Below the pieces are notes generated by a model, which saw only the letters and a program-made list of their open reading frames with translations, was not told the origin of the DNA and did not search any database. The position numbers and the translations under genes are program-made. Below are positions 24,902 to 34,029 of a DNA stretch of 64,000 bases, piece by piece. How positions within the stretch are numbered: the first letter of the stretch is position 1; the number at the start of each line of letters is the position of its first letter. This stretch comes from an uncultured Bacteroidales bacterium (GTDB lineage Bacteria; Bacteroidota; Bacteroidia; Bacteroidales; UBA3824), in NCBI GenBank assembly GCA_937877455.1, contig CALFIU010000055.1:17059-81058 (forward strand). The letters run 5' to 3'.

Positions 24902-26542
24902 TTAAACAGTTTTGCTATTATCTACGTTTTTTCTTTTAAAAAAGTTCACAATTTTTTCAAAAAACATTTTATATGCGTCGATATTAAACAATTGTGCATC
25001 AACGGTGGCTTTGTATGTTAAAAAAATACCAATAGGCAAAATTATTATAGAAGAAATCCACATTCCTTGCCATGGTTCCCACACACCTTCGCGACTCATT
25101 TTCATTCCTGCAGTAGAGATTATGTAATAAATAATAAACACAATGACCGATACCACAATTGGAACTCCAAATCCACCTTTGCGAATAATGGCACCAAGAG
25201 GCGCGCCGATAAAGAAAAATATCAAACATGCTATAGAAAGTGTAAATTTTTGATGCCACGCATTTCGATATTTTGCAATGGTTCGTCTTCTTGACGAAAA
25301 ATCGTCGCAATTGCGAATTATAAGATTCTGTGTTTCTGTTGCAAATTCTTTGATTTTTGTAAGCACCATACGTTGGCTATCCGTTGGCATAGCAAGATAA
25401 AGGCTATCGAGGTTTATCACCGATTCAAGTTCTTGAATTGGTGTACTATAAAGTAACATCATTTTTTTATTATTTTCTGCAATTTGAGCCTTTATAATTG
25501 AATCTTCGTGTAAGTATGCTGTATCCTCGTCCTTTAATAAAAAAGCCATTTCTTCTGGGTTATCAACGCTGGACAAACGATGATTTTTTGACTTATTTTT
25601 GCGTTTTGCATTAATCGAGTCGGTAAAATGCTGTTCTGAATGCCTTCCATTTCGCATGTAGTTGCGATTGTTGAGCGTTGAAGAAAAATTTTCGGTGCGG
25701 ATATTAAAATTTCCTGTCATAGAATCTATCGCGCGTTGTAGTTGCTCTACGTTTTTTACTTGATAATTGTTTCTGAAAAGATTTTCGTCTGTTTTGTTAA
25801 AATCAAAACCTGCCAAATTAAATACTATTGTCTGTGTAGAAAATTTATCTTTACGCTGAGGATAAGCATTTTTATCTTTTGAATCGCTTTCTTCATAACG
25901 TACGCCGTCATAAAGCGTTACAAGCATATAACGGTTATCGTCGGTCATTTTCATCATTCCGCTATCAGCCAAGGTTACTGTAGTGTTACCCTTACCCTTG
26001 GTGTGTTCGTAAACCATAAAATCGTACATCATATTGGTAACGGGATTTTTTTCGCTTATCCTTATTGAAAAATTGTCAAGGTCGTTGTTAAATATACCCG
26101 GTTTAATATTCAACTCAGGACGTTGTCCCTTAATGCTGTACAGCAAAGCGGAAAATTTGAGATTGGTATAAGGTATAAGATTGTTGGCAATAAAAAAAGC
26201 ACCTAAACTTATTGCAATGCTCAAATAAATAAGTGGTTTCATCGCCCGTTGTAACGATATACCAGCAGCCTTGATTGCCGTGAGTTCAAATTTTTCGCCA
26301 AGGTTTCCAAAGGTCATTATCGAAGCGAGCAAAATAGCGAGTGGCAAAGCCATTGGAATAAGCCCTGCCGAAGCATAGAGCATAAGTTCGGCAATTACCG
26401 ACGCGTCAAGTCCTTTACCAACAAGGTCGTCGATATATTTCCACAAAAATTGCATTAGCAACACAAACAACGATATAAAAAACGTTGCAATAAGTGGCCA
26501 AACGTATGATTTTATAAGAAATAAGTCGAGTTTTTTCAACAT
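24902..26542 (-). CDS. LptF/LptG-family permease (LPS export)
   Basis: 546 aa. Inner-membrane component of the LptB2FG type, which extracts lipopolysaccharide from the inner membrane for transport to the surface. The N-terminus has the family form MLKKLDLFLIKSYVWPLIAT, with transmembrane helices near residues 15-40, 55-80 and 100-120 (LMLYASAGLIPMALPLAILL). A long periplasmic part of about 250 residues follows, then three C-terminal helices (FFFIGAPLGAIIRKGGFGVP). The protein is longer than the E. coli members because the periplasmic region is extended, which is usual in Bacteroidota. F and G cannot be told apart here. It lies 15 bases after glsB, suggesting coordination of envelope lipids. 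Confidence 0.88.
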   Translation of the reverse strand: MLKKLDLFLIKSYVWPLIATFFISLFVLLMQFLWKYIDDLVGKGLDASVIAELMLYASAGLIPMALPLAILLASIMTFGNLGEKFELTAIKAAGISLQRAMKPLIYLSIAISLGAFFIANNLIPYTNLKFSALLYSIKGQRPELNIKPGIFNNDLDNFSIRISEKNPVTNMMYDFMVYEHTKGKGNTTVTLADSGMMKMTDDNRYMLVTLYDGVRYEESDSKDKNAYPQRKDKFSTQTIVFNLAGFDFNKTDENLFRNNYQVKNVEQLQRAIDSMTGNFNIRTENFSSTLNNRNYMRNGRHSEQHFTDSINAKRKNKSKNHRLSSVDNPEEMAFLLKDEDTAYLHEDSIIKAQIAENNKKMMLLYSTPIQELESVINLDSLYLAMPTDSQRMVLTKIKEFATETQNLIIRNCDDFSSRRRTIAKYRNAWHQKFTLSIACLIFFFIGAPLGAIIRKGGFGVPIVVSVIVFIIYYIISTAGMKMSREGVWEPWQGMWISSIIILPIGIFLTYKATVDAQLFNIDAYKMFFEKIVNFFKRKNVDNSKTV

Positions 26543-26557
26543 ATCTAAAAATAATAA

Positions 26558-27496
26558 CTAAATTACTTTTTTTGGTGTAAAAGTATCAAGATGTCTTGCC
26601 TTTTTGTCGGGAAAAACATCATCAATGGTTATTAGTATTCCGGTTTCTTCTACACCGCCAAAAAATGGGTTAATTGCTGTTCCAAACATTTTCATTGTTG
26701 AAGAAAGGTTCATATAAGCATTAACCAAAGGTGGAATATTTTCGTTAAGTTCGCGTACTTTTTTATTAAGCAACTTAAAATCAGATTTGTAATCGTTACC
26801 CGCAAAAATATCTAAAATATTTTGTTGTGTCTGTATTTTTATTGCTTCTTTTGGTGTAACAAGTTGCTCTGTATCGCGAAAATATTTATTGAGAAATGTT
26901 AAAATATAATCTCTTGCAGTTATATTAAATGTGGTATACATAGTAACCTTTCCAAACATGTATTTAATATGTCCAGCATTCATTTTGTATATGGCACCAA
27001 GTCCATCCCAAAGATTGTCGAGGGCAAAAATAGCTTGTTTGAAATTTTGACGACTTTGATATTTTGGCTGTACAAAACTTCGTCCAAGTTCTATGGTGTA
27101 TGGCATATAATCCGTTATAAATTTTTCTGAAAAATTGAAAATTTCAGAAGTAGAAAGTTGAGGTTCGCCATTATTTCCCAAAATAGGAAGACTACAATCT
27201 ATAAATCTATATCCACCAATAATTTCGCGATCTTGTTCGTTCCATACAATAAGCTGTTGATAAGGAAGTTCGCGAGTATCACATTCGTCAATATCGCATG
27301 CTTTTCCTGTTCCTCCACCTGCACCCCTAAAAGCAAGTTCGCGCAAACGTCCTATCTCTGTCATAACATTTGGCGAATTGTGGTAGTTTATTATATAAAC
27401 TTTGTTGTTACCATAATTTGTAAACCTTACAAATTTATCATCGGTAAGTTCTTTTTCAAGAACATCTTTGTCAACAGGGGCAATTATTTCTTCCAT
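26558..27496 (-). CDS. glsB: GNAT-type N-acyltransferase, GlsB-like (glycine lipid synthesis)
   Basis: 312 aa. Related to the OlsB/hemolysin group of GNAT N-acyltransferases. In Bacteroides thetaiotaomicron GlsB puts a 3-hydroxy fatty acyl group on glycine, the first step of glycine lipid synthesis. Typical stretches are VMTEIGRLRELAFRGAGGGT, IVWNEQDREIIGGYRF, and IELGRSFVQPKYQSR. It is adjacent to an O-acyltransferase gene of the GlsA type (26 bases between), the arrangement known for glsB/glsA, though here the O-acyltransferase is upstream. The product would be an amino-acid lipid of the membrane. The family is certain; the substrate is inferred from the pairing. Confidence 0.8.
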   Translation of the reverse strand: MEEIIAPVDKDVLEKELTDDKFVRFTNYGNNKVYIINYHNSPNVMTEIGRLRELAFRGAGGGTGKACDIDECDTRELPYQQLIVWNEQDREIIGGYRFIDCSLPILGNNGEPQLSTSEIFNFSEKFITDYMPYTIELGRSFVQPKYQSRQNFKQAIFALDNLWDGLGAIYKMNAGHIKYMFGKVTMYTTFNITARDYILTFLNKYFRDTEQLVTPKEAIKIQTQQNILDIFAGNDYKSDFKLLNKKVRELNENIPPLVNAYMNLSSTMKMFGTAINPFFGGVEETGILITIDDVFPDKKARHLDTFTPKKVI

Positions 27497-27522
27497 TCCT
27501 CTTGCTTATTCGTTAATTAATT

Positions 27523-28374
27523 TTAAACAATTTTCAATTTTTGTGTCTGTGCCATAGCATAAACTTTTTGCCTAACAAATTGCGTTTTTTCTTCGGCGTT
27601 TTTAATATCATTGAGCGTTTGTGGCATAATTGGTTTACCAAAAAACAACTCTATTGGCTTATCGCGATATTTAAATACTTCAGAGGGTAGCATAACCAAT
27701 TCGTAATTAAATTTTATTCCAAGTTTTTTTCGCCAATTTGCTATGGAATAAAACTTATCTGAATTTTTTGCATTTACATATACTGGCACTATTGGCAAAT
27801 TATGCTGTACTGATTTAACAATAAAATTTTTTTTCCATTTTAAATCTTTAATTTCACCATCAATCCGTCTTGATACCATGCCAGCTGGGAATACGCAAAT
27901 ATTGAAATTAGATTTGTATAATTCATCAATATTGTTAATTATTTCTGGCGTATTATGACCATAAACATTAACACCACAAAACACACTTTTTAAACTACCA
28001 ACGTTGAGCAGTAAGTCGTTTACAACACCTTTTGCTGCACCAAATTGCTTACATACCGAATATATAACAGCAAGTCCATCAATACCGCCAAGTGGATGAT
28101 TTGCAGCAAATACCATTCTACTATTTTTTGGAATATCTTCTACACCGTGAGAAACAATCTCAACATTAAAATCGTTGAACACTGCTTCTATAAAATCGGC
28201 TCCGTCCAAATGCCCAAAACGCATCAATATATCATTACATTGGTCTTGACAAGCTATTTTTTCTATTTTACGAATAATAAAACTTGGCAACCGTTTGTAT
28301 AAATTCGGTTTTTTGGTTTTTAACAACTTATCTATATCAATAAGCTGATTGAGATTATTAGATGCTAATTCCAT
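27523..28374 (-). CDS. glsA: PlsC-type O-acyltransferase, GlsA-like (glycine lipid synthesis)
   Basis: 283 aa from the ATG at 28374 (an in-frame TTG two codons upstream is less likely). Lysophospholipid-acyltransferase fold with the active-site motif NHPLGGIDG near residue 95, where His and Asp are separated by five residues as in GlsA-type enzymes, not four. A second motif, VFPAGMVSRR near 163, corresponds to the acyl-acceptor binding block. It would add the second acyl chain, ester-linked, to N-acyl glycine made by the neighbouring GlsB-like enzyme. It is the first gene of the four-gene run glsA-glsB-lpt permease-kinase. Confidence 0.78.
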   Translation of the reverse strand: MELASNNLNQLIDIDKLLKTKKPNLYKRLPSFIIRKIEKIACQDQCNDILMRFGHLDGADFIEAVFNDFNVEIVSHGVEDIPKNSRMVFAANHPLGGIDGLAVIYSVCKQFGAAKGVVNDLLLNVGSLKSVFCGVNVYGHNTPEIINNIDELYKSNFNICVFPAGMVSRRIDGEIKDLKWKKNFIVKSVQHNLPIVPVYVNAKNSDKFYSIANWRKKLGIKFNYELVMLPSEVFKYRDKPIELFFGKPIMPQTLNDIKNAEEKTQFVRQKVYAMAQTQKLKIV

Positions 28375-28504
28375 GCTCAATAGTCAGATGCTTTTTGCCG
28401 CAAAAATAAAAAATATCGCCTTTATTTAAAATTATTTCAACATGAATTAATGCAAAATTACAAAATCAATAATTATTTACATTTATTCATTATAACACCT
28501 TAAA

Positions 28505-28541
28505 ATAAAAAAAACGGAAGCTATTATGCTCGCCGTTTTTT
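28505..28541. terminator. Terminator between siaC and glsA
   Basis: ACGG at 28514-28517 and AGC at 28519-28521 pair with GCT at 28528-28530 and CCGT at 28533-28536. A runs before and T runs after the stem make it usable in both directions. It most likely ends the siaB-siaC transcript. A second hairpin (GCAACC...GGTTGC, about 28568-28599) lies nearer to siaC. Confidence 0.55.
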
Positions 28542-28607
28542 TGCCTAATAAAAGGCAATTATAGGATTGCAACCCTGTATTGCCATAGTTCAAGGTTGCT
28601 TTTTAAG

Positions 28608-28982
28608 TTATTCTATTTCAACAAGTTCAAATGGTACAGTTACCAATTTTTGATACCTTTTACCAAGCGACTGCATATCTTCGTCGATGGACTCGTAAAA
28701 CCAACGTACTTTTACATCTCCTTTTTCTGCCACTTTTTGGAGTAATAGTATAATTTGAATTACTTGTTTAGACGAAGCAGTATTAACATATTCAAGGTCA
28801 AAATCGAATATAGTTTGCACATTTGGATGCAATGCGTATTCTTTAATCCATTCCAACACTGGTTTGTAAAAATCCAAAGCGTTTTCTGGCACAGATATTT
28901 TTGAAATTTTAAATATGTTTTGTTCTGGATCCAAAACTATTTCTGGAGTGTCTTCTGTTTCTTCGAGAATAAATTTTTCCAT
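28608..28982 (-). CDS. siaC: SiaC-family regulatory phosphoprotein (DUF1987)
   Basis: 124 aa, the length of the SiaC/DUF1987 family. In Pseudomonas aeruginosa SiaC is phosphorylated by SiaB, dephosphorylated by SiaA, and in its unphosphorylated state activates the cyclase SiaD. The stretch FDLEYVNTASSKQVIQIILL contains the Thr-Ser pair where the phosphorylated residue lies, and the N-terminal PEIVLDPEQNIFKISKISVP is typical. The gene follows the SiaB-like gene by 14 bases. No GGDEF cyclase gene is in the window, so the effector controlled here is unknown. Confidence 0.82.
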   Translation of the reverse strand: MEKFILEETEDTPEIVLDPEQNIFKISKISVPENALDFYKPVLEWIKEYALHPNVQTIFDFDLEYVNTASSKQVIQIILLLQKVAEKGDVKVRWFYESIDEDMQSLGKRYQKLVTVPFELVEIE

Positions 28983-28996
28983 CGTTTTTTTAGTCT

Positions 28997-30142
28997 TTAG
29001 TTTTTAATAGTTACAGCGGTTTGCAATATATAAAATTGTTCTTCGTCATTGTCAGCGATATGCTGGAACTCGTACTTTATTGGTCTGTCGCTCTTTATAC
29101 GCAAATCAGAGAATCCAAGGCCTGTTTTTTTTGCGTCTTGGGTGTCAAAATCGAGCAAAATATCGTCATAATAATCAGAAAGTTCATCCTTACTCATAGA
29201 GTTAACAAACTCAAGTCGCTCAGTAATAATGGCAACAGCGTCATTTTTAATAATATTACCCGAGGTCAAGACCACCTCGTTGCCTGTTTGCCCCAAGAAA
29301 AATACACCCGAAATACCACCAGAAGTATTTTCTGATTTATCGCCATGCTTTATAATATTCTGAAGCATTTCAACCATTATGTTAGATACCTTAATAGTTG
29401 TGAGTGGCATATTCATTCTTCCCTTAATAATTGCAAGTAAACTCAATAGGTTTTCTTGATTGAAAAAACCATTAAAATAAAGCATAAGGTTTTCTAAATT
29501 CATCCTATTGTGGAGTTTTTTTACCGATTCAAGAGAACTATGCGCTTTGAGAACCTCACCACCTTGAATACTTTTATCGCCAGGAATTAATGTTTGCAAA
29601 TAAAAATAAGTAAACTGGTCGTCAATTTTTTCAAAACTATAAATTAACTTATTACCCGACTTTCTTGACATTTCAATAAGACCAAGTCCTGCCCCACCCT
29701 TGTCGCTCATTGAGCCAGCAGCAAGCATTTCGCGGTGAAATTTTTTCAAATCTTCCTGATCAAGAGCATTGATAGTTTCAAGTTTGTCTTGCAAAGCAGG
29801 TATTTTATCATTTGCAACAAGATTTCCTGTTGAAATAAAATACCTCTCACCATTTTTTTGAATTGCAAAAATACCCGGATACTGTTCGCTGTTTGCATTG
29901 GCTATTTCATCTTGATGTCTCGAAATATTTTGTAACCCTTCCACCATAATGTAATATATACGTTTCTGCAAAGTTGATTGGTAGGTTACCTTAGCAATAT
30001 TGGTATCGGCCAAAACAAGTATTTTTTTTGTTATGTTATGGGTAAAATATCCTCTATAAACATACTCAAAATCATCGTTGCTTATCCTCTGAAACAATGG
30101 ATAAGCAATGCTAAACAATTGGGATCCGGATGTTTGTGCCAT
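28997..30142 (-). CDS. siaB: Tandem-duplicated SiaB-family protein kinase
   Basis: 381 aa, about twice the length of SiaB. Both halves have the same layout. Half 1 (residues 1-190) contains the ATP-binding N box VEGLQNISRH and G box KGGAGLGLIEMSRKSG. Half 2 (about 200-381) contains VEMLQNIIKH and KKTGLGFSDLRIKS. Each half also has a Y-P-L-F/Y-F-N-G-F-F start and a strand of the form V-x-T/S-x-G-N-(L/I)-(V/I)-x-N-D. SiaB phosphorylates SiaC, and a siaC gene follows directly, so kinase activity toward SiaC is a fair inference. Half 2 has the weaker G box and may be regulatory. A partner phosphatase could be the SpoIIE protein at 47765-48982. Confidence 0.8.
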   Translation of the reverse strand: MAQTSGSQLFSIAYPLFQRISNDDFEYVYRGYFTHNITKKILVLADTNIAKVTYQSTLQKRIYYIMVEGLQNISRHQDEIANANSEQYPGIFAIQKNGERYFISTGNLVANDKIPALQDKLETINALDQEDLKKFHREMLAAGSMSDKGGAGLGLIEMSRKSGNKLIYSFEKIDDQFTYFYLQTLIPGDKSIQGGEVLKAHSSLESVKKLHNRMNLENLMLYFNGFFNQENLLSLLAIIKGRMNMPLTTIKVSNIMVEMLQNIIKHGDKSENTSGGISGVFFLGQTGNEVVLTSGNIIKNDAVAIITERLEFVNSMSKDELSDYYDDILLDFDTQDAKKTGLGFSDLRIKSDRPIKYEFQHIADNDEEQFYILQTAVTIKN

Positions 30143-30303
30143 ATTTTATTTACTTTTTATTTTAACGATATTACTTTATGTAGCAAATAATTCACAATTT
30201 CAACAAATGAGATTTTAATTTGCCACCCGCACTTTAAATACAATAAAAATGCCAATATCTACATGTCCCTATTTAAATTTACGTAATCTATTAAGTATAG
30301 ATG

Positions 30304-31764
30304 TTAATTTTCGTCTACCAAAATAGATTTATATTTTGGTGGCAACGGTGTAGCAATATTTATGCTAAGACGTAAATAAGCTGGAGTATTGTCATAACTT
30401 GATAAATCAGTAATTTCACCAAAGTTTATTGTCTTAAACTTAGTTTTCATAACAGCCTCTTCAATATCATCATTTATTGTTGATTCGAGTTGTTGTTCTT
30501 CTTCATTAGACTTATCTGCGTCGGTTTCTGGAATTGTTTCAATTTCAAATTCTCTACTTTCGCCAACAGACAATTTTTCAGTTTTGTTATCATCCGAAGT
30601 ATTTTTGTTATCAACTACATTATCATCAACTTTAGTTGATGTTTTTTTTTCTTGTTGCTTATCGTCAGATGTTTCATTTGCAACACCAGTTTTTTTCTCT
30701 TCTGGTTTTACAAGTTTTTTGCTTCCAAACGAAGTATTTTTTGCACCATTAATATATGGGTCAAGAATTTCACGATGTTCAAATCCTGTTGCAACAACAG
30801 TAACATTTATTGCAGATTCAAGGCTTTCGTCAATAGCATTACCCCAAATTAGGTCGGCATGATTGCCAGCATGCGATTGTATGTACTCATTAATAAAACC
30901 AAGTTCGTCAAGAGTCATTTCTTCGCTTGAGGTAACATATACTAAAAGGTTTTTTGCGCCTTTAATATCGTTGTTATTAAGCAACGGAGAATTAAGAGCT
31001 TGTTGAGCAGCTTTTTCTGCTCTACCCTCTCCAGAAGCGCGTCCAACACCCATAAGAGCAACACCTGATTTTTTCATAACAGTACGAACGTCAGCAAAAT
31101 CGACGTTTACTTTACCCGGCTTTGTTATTATTTCAGCGATACTCTTTGCTGCCATTGTTAAAATATCGTCAGCGTGTGCGAAAGCCTCGCTAAATGTTTT
31201 ACTGCCATAAATCTCACGAATTTTTTCGTTATCTATAACCAACATTGCATCAACACTTTCGTACATTTTATTAAGACCTTCGAGAGCTTGTTTAACACGC
31301 TTAGGTCCTTCAAATCTAAACGGAATTGTAACAATGCCAACAGTTAAAATGTCATCTTCGGTAGATGTTGCCGCAATAACAGGAGCGGCTCCAGTTCCCG
31401 TACCACCACCCATACCAGCAGTAATGAATAACATTTTGGTGTCGTCAGACGAACCTATTGCTGCTTTAACTTCATCAAGGCTTTCTATTGCAGCTTGTCT
31501 TCCTTGCTCGGGTTGGTTACCTGCACCTAAACCTTGTGTCAAAGATGCACCAAGTTGTATTCTGCTATCTATTTTTACGGCATCGGCATCTCGCAAGGCT
31601 TGAGCATCTGTGTTTGCTAATATAAAATCTACATCCTTAATGCCACATTTAAACATGTGTTTTACAGCGTTACCACCACCGCCACCAACACCAATAACCT
31701 TTATAATATGTTTTGCACTTTTTTCAAAATCTATTCCTAATAATTCATCGTTGTTTAATGCCAT
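30304..31764 (-). CDS. ftsZ: Cell division protein FtsZ
   Basis: 486 aa tubulin-like GTPase that polymerises at mid-cell to form the Z ring. The GTP-binding motifs are clear: IGVGGGGGNAVKHM near residue 25 and the signature GGGTGTGAAPVIAAT near 120. After the core, about residues 330-450 are a charged, Lys/Glu/Asp-rich linker, long in Bacteroidota. The C-terminus reads NTPAYLRLSINIATPLPPKY and goes on to SILVDEN. The canonical Bacteroidota tail, as I know it, stops soon after PAYLRR, so the last 20 residues are unusual. It is the last gene of the murG-ftsZ cluster and starts 39 bases after ftsA. Confidence 0.96.
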   Translation of the reverse strand: MALNNDELLGIDFEKSAKHIIKVIGVGGGGGNAVKHMFKCGIKDVDFILANTDAQALRDADAVKIDSRIQLGASLTQGLGAGNQPEQGRQAAIESLDEVKAAIGSSDDTKMLFITAGMGGGTGTGAAPVIAATSTEDDILTVGIVTIPFRFEGPKRVKQALEGLNKMYESVDAMLVIDNEKIREIYGSKTFSEAFAHADDILTMAAKSIAEIITKPGKVNVDFADVRTVMKKSGVALMGVGRASGEGRAEKAAQQALNSPLLNNNDIKGAKNLLVYVTSSEEMTLDELGFINEYIQSHAGNHADLIWGNAIDESLESAINVTVVATGFEHREILDPYINGAKNTSFGSKKLVKPEEKKTGVANETSDDKQQEKKTSTKVDDNVVDNKNTSDDNKTEKLSVGESREFEIETIPETDADKSNEEEQQLESTINDDIEEAVMKTKFKTINFGEITDLSSYDNTPAYLRLSINIATPLPPKYKSILVDEN

Positions 31765-31803
31765 AATGTAATGTATTTTGGGTTGATTAAATTTTTATTG
31801 TAC

Positions 31804-33174
31804 CTACATTTTTGTGTCGTTGTTAACGGTTTGGTCACTATTAACCAAAACATCTTTCAACTTATTCAATAATTGTCTAAATCCACCTTTTTTTGTATTA
31901 GTTCCCTTTTCAGACTCTTTTTTATCTTTCTCATTATCAGCATTGGAAGTTTTTTGACCATTCTGCTGATTGTTAGGTCCATTGCCAGATTTACGCTGTT
32001 TTTGCTTCAAAAATTCCTCAGCATATTCCAAACCCTTAAGCAAAAGTCCCATCGAAGTAGCATATTGCGGACTTTTAAGTTTTTCAGGAATATCGGTTAT
32101 TGACGGTGTACCAATAATTGGAGTGCCGCCAAGCCTAAATCTTGTAAGTTGAGACAACAAATCAAGATTAGCTGTACCACCTGTAAGAATGATTTTATCG
32201 GGAATTTGGCTTCCTATTTTATTAAGGTTGTAAGCCACACCGCCAAAAATCTCATCTAAACGTGCATTAATTACATTAAATAAATCACACTCTACAATTT
32301 TGCAAGCATCTGCACGCCCCATCTGATTAAGAACCAATACGTTATTATTTTTTCTTGTAGCTGCAATTGCCTTTCCGTATTTTGTTTTTAATATTTCAGC
32401 TTGACGGGTTGAAATATTAAATCCTGTTTTTATGTCGTTAGTAATACTATTACCACCAAACGGAACAACAGAAACTGCTTTAAGTACTTTGTCTTGATAA
32501 ACAGCAATATCGGTAGTACCACCACCAATATCTATAATTACAGCACCAGTTTCGCGTAAATCTGGAGTCAAAACCACTTCGGCAGCCGCAATTGATCCGA
32601 TTATAAACTTAATTTTTTTAAGTCCAACCATCTTCAAGGCTCGCTCAATGGAATCTATAGACTCTTGTTTAATGGCCACAACATAAAAATCACAAGAAAG
32701 CTGCTTACCTCTACAACCAGCTACTTTGCTACCGCGTGGCACAGCAATTCCATCGGTATAATACTGCTGTGGTATAAGATGTATCACCTCATCACCGTTG
32801 TTTTTACCGTTGGCTATGTCATACATCTGTCGTGTTAGTTCTTGTATGTTTTGTTCGGTAATAAAAGGATTATCATCGTTTCCAACATACATACTATGAG
32901 TAATTTCTAACCCTCGTACATTTTGACCAGAAATACCAACAAACACGTTTTTACACTGTAAACCAGTGTTTTTTTGTAACTGCTCTACGGCCTTACGTAT
33001 TGAATCGGAAGCCTCGTTAATATTAGCAACCGTTCCTCTAACTACGCCTTTTGATTCGGCCTCGCCATAGCCGGAAATTATTAGTTTTCCGTTTTGATCT
33101 TTCATCCCTGCTATTGCCACAATTTTTGTGGTGCCGATGTCTATCGCTACTATTGCTTGGTTTGTGGTATTCAT
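31804..33174 (-). CDS. ftsA: Cell division protein FtsA
   Basis: 456 aa actin-like ATPase that tethers FtsZ filaments to the membrane and recruits the division machinery. The phosphate 1 motif AIVAIDIGTTKIVAIAG lies at residues 7-23, phosphate 2 is GAVIIDIGGGTTDIAVYQ near 207, and the adenosine motif is KIILTGGTANL near 322. A basic, Gln/Asn/Lys-rich linker (about 390-440) precedes a C-terminal GGFRQLLNKLKDVLVN, which could form the amphipathic membrane-targeting helix. It lies between ftsQ and ftsZ. Confidence 0.95.
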   Translation of the reverse strand: MNTTNQAIVAIDIGTTKIVAIAGMKDQNGKLIISGYGEAESKGVVRGTVANINEASDSIRKAVEQLQKNTGLQCKNVFVGISGQNVRGLEITHSMYVGNDDNPFITEQNIQELTRQMYDIANGKNNGDEVIHLIPQQYYTDGIAVPRGSKVAGCRGKQLSCDFYVVAIKQESIDSIERALKMVGLKKIKFIIGSIAAAEVVLTPDLRETGAVIIDIGGGTTDIAVYQDKVLKAVSVVPFGGNSITNDIKTGFNISTRQAEILKTKYGKAIAATRKNNNVLVLNQMGRADACKIVECDLFNVINARLDEIFGGVAYNLNKIGSQIPDKIILTGGTANLDLLSQLTRFRLGGTPIIGTPSITDIPEKLKSPQYATSMGLLLKGLEYAEEFLKQKQRKSGNGPNNQQNGQKTSNADNEKDKKESEKGTNTKKGGFRQLLNKLKDVLVNSDQTVNNDTKM

Positions 33175-33225
33175 TGCCTTTATCCCTTAAAATTTTAAAT
33201 GTCTTCTTTATTTTTTTTATATATT

Positions 33226-34029
33226 TTAATCAGCCTTTCGGCATACAATCTGGTCTTTATACTTCACGTTTATTTCGCAGTATTTGTTCCAGTCTGTTTT
33301 TTTTATACCGCTAATGTAAAATGATTTTAAATAATACATCTTACGGTCATATTCATCAATACTACCAATTTTGAGTATCTGTTTACCCACCATAGGTATC
33401 AATTCGTATTCATACCCAGAATCTCTATCTCCATCAACGTATATCTGCTGTAGTTGATCGCGCCAAAAATCATCTCCGTTTATCAACAATGCAAGATAAA
33501 ACAAATCAGCCAATACATCTTTTCCTTTATCGGCTACCGACACCTTATAAGTATGTTGTTGGACAAAATTATAAAAATTTGGAATTTCGCCCGATGCAAC
33601 AAGTGTATTTGTTGCTTTACGTTCCGAAACAGGAAAAATTGTTCCATCTGCATCAATATAATAATTTCCTCCTGCTTTATTAATAACTCTCAACAACGGT
33701 TTACGCTGATGTACCTCAATACGCAATAGACCTCCAATAGTTTTATATATGTCTACATTACGAATAAAAGGTTGTTCTCTCAATGCGCTATCAAGCCGTG
33801 GCAAATCAATATCTTCCATTTTGTAACCCTGAATTTCTGGAATTACATCATAGATTATACGTTTTACTTCGCTATCATCTACAAAACTATCGTCATCTTT
33901 CTCGGCAATAACAACCTCTATATCGTTACATTGGCGATTTTTGTATTTTATAAACGAAATCACCACTGCCACAATAAGTACAACAATGCCGATAAACGAC
34001 CACAATATATTACGTTTTACCTTCGCCAA
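33226..34029 (-). CDS. ftsQ: Cell division protein FtsQ
   Basis: 267 aa bitopic membrane protein of the divisome. One transmembrane helix lies near residues 9-27 (ILWSFIGIVVLIVAVVISF), followed by a periplasmic region with a POTRA-like domain (SEVKRIIYDVIPEIQGYKM...) and a beta domain. The only plausible start is TTG at 34029: an in-frame TAA lies just upstream, and the next Met falls after the membrane helix. The gene overlaps the 3' end of murC by 13 bases, so translation is probably coupled. Sequence conservation in this family is low; position and topology carry the assignment. Confidence 0.85.
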   Translation of the reverse strand: MAKVKRNILWSFIGIVVLIVAVVISFIKYKNRQCNDIEVVIAEKDDDSFVDDSEVKRIIYDVIPEIQGYKMEDIDLPRLDSALREQPFIRNVDIYKTIGGLLRIEVHQRKPLLRVINKAGGNYYIDADGTIFPVSERKATNTLVASGEIPNFYNFVQQHTYKVSVADKGKDVLADLFYLALLINGDDFWRDQLQQIYVDGDRDSGYEYELIPMVGKQILKIGSIDEYDRKMYYLKSFYISGIKKTDWNKYCEINVKYKDQIVCRKAD

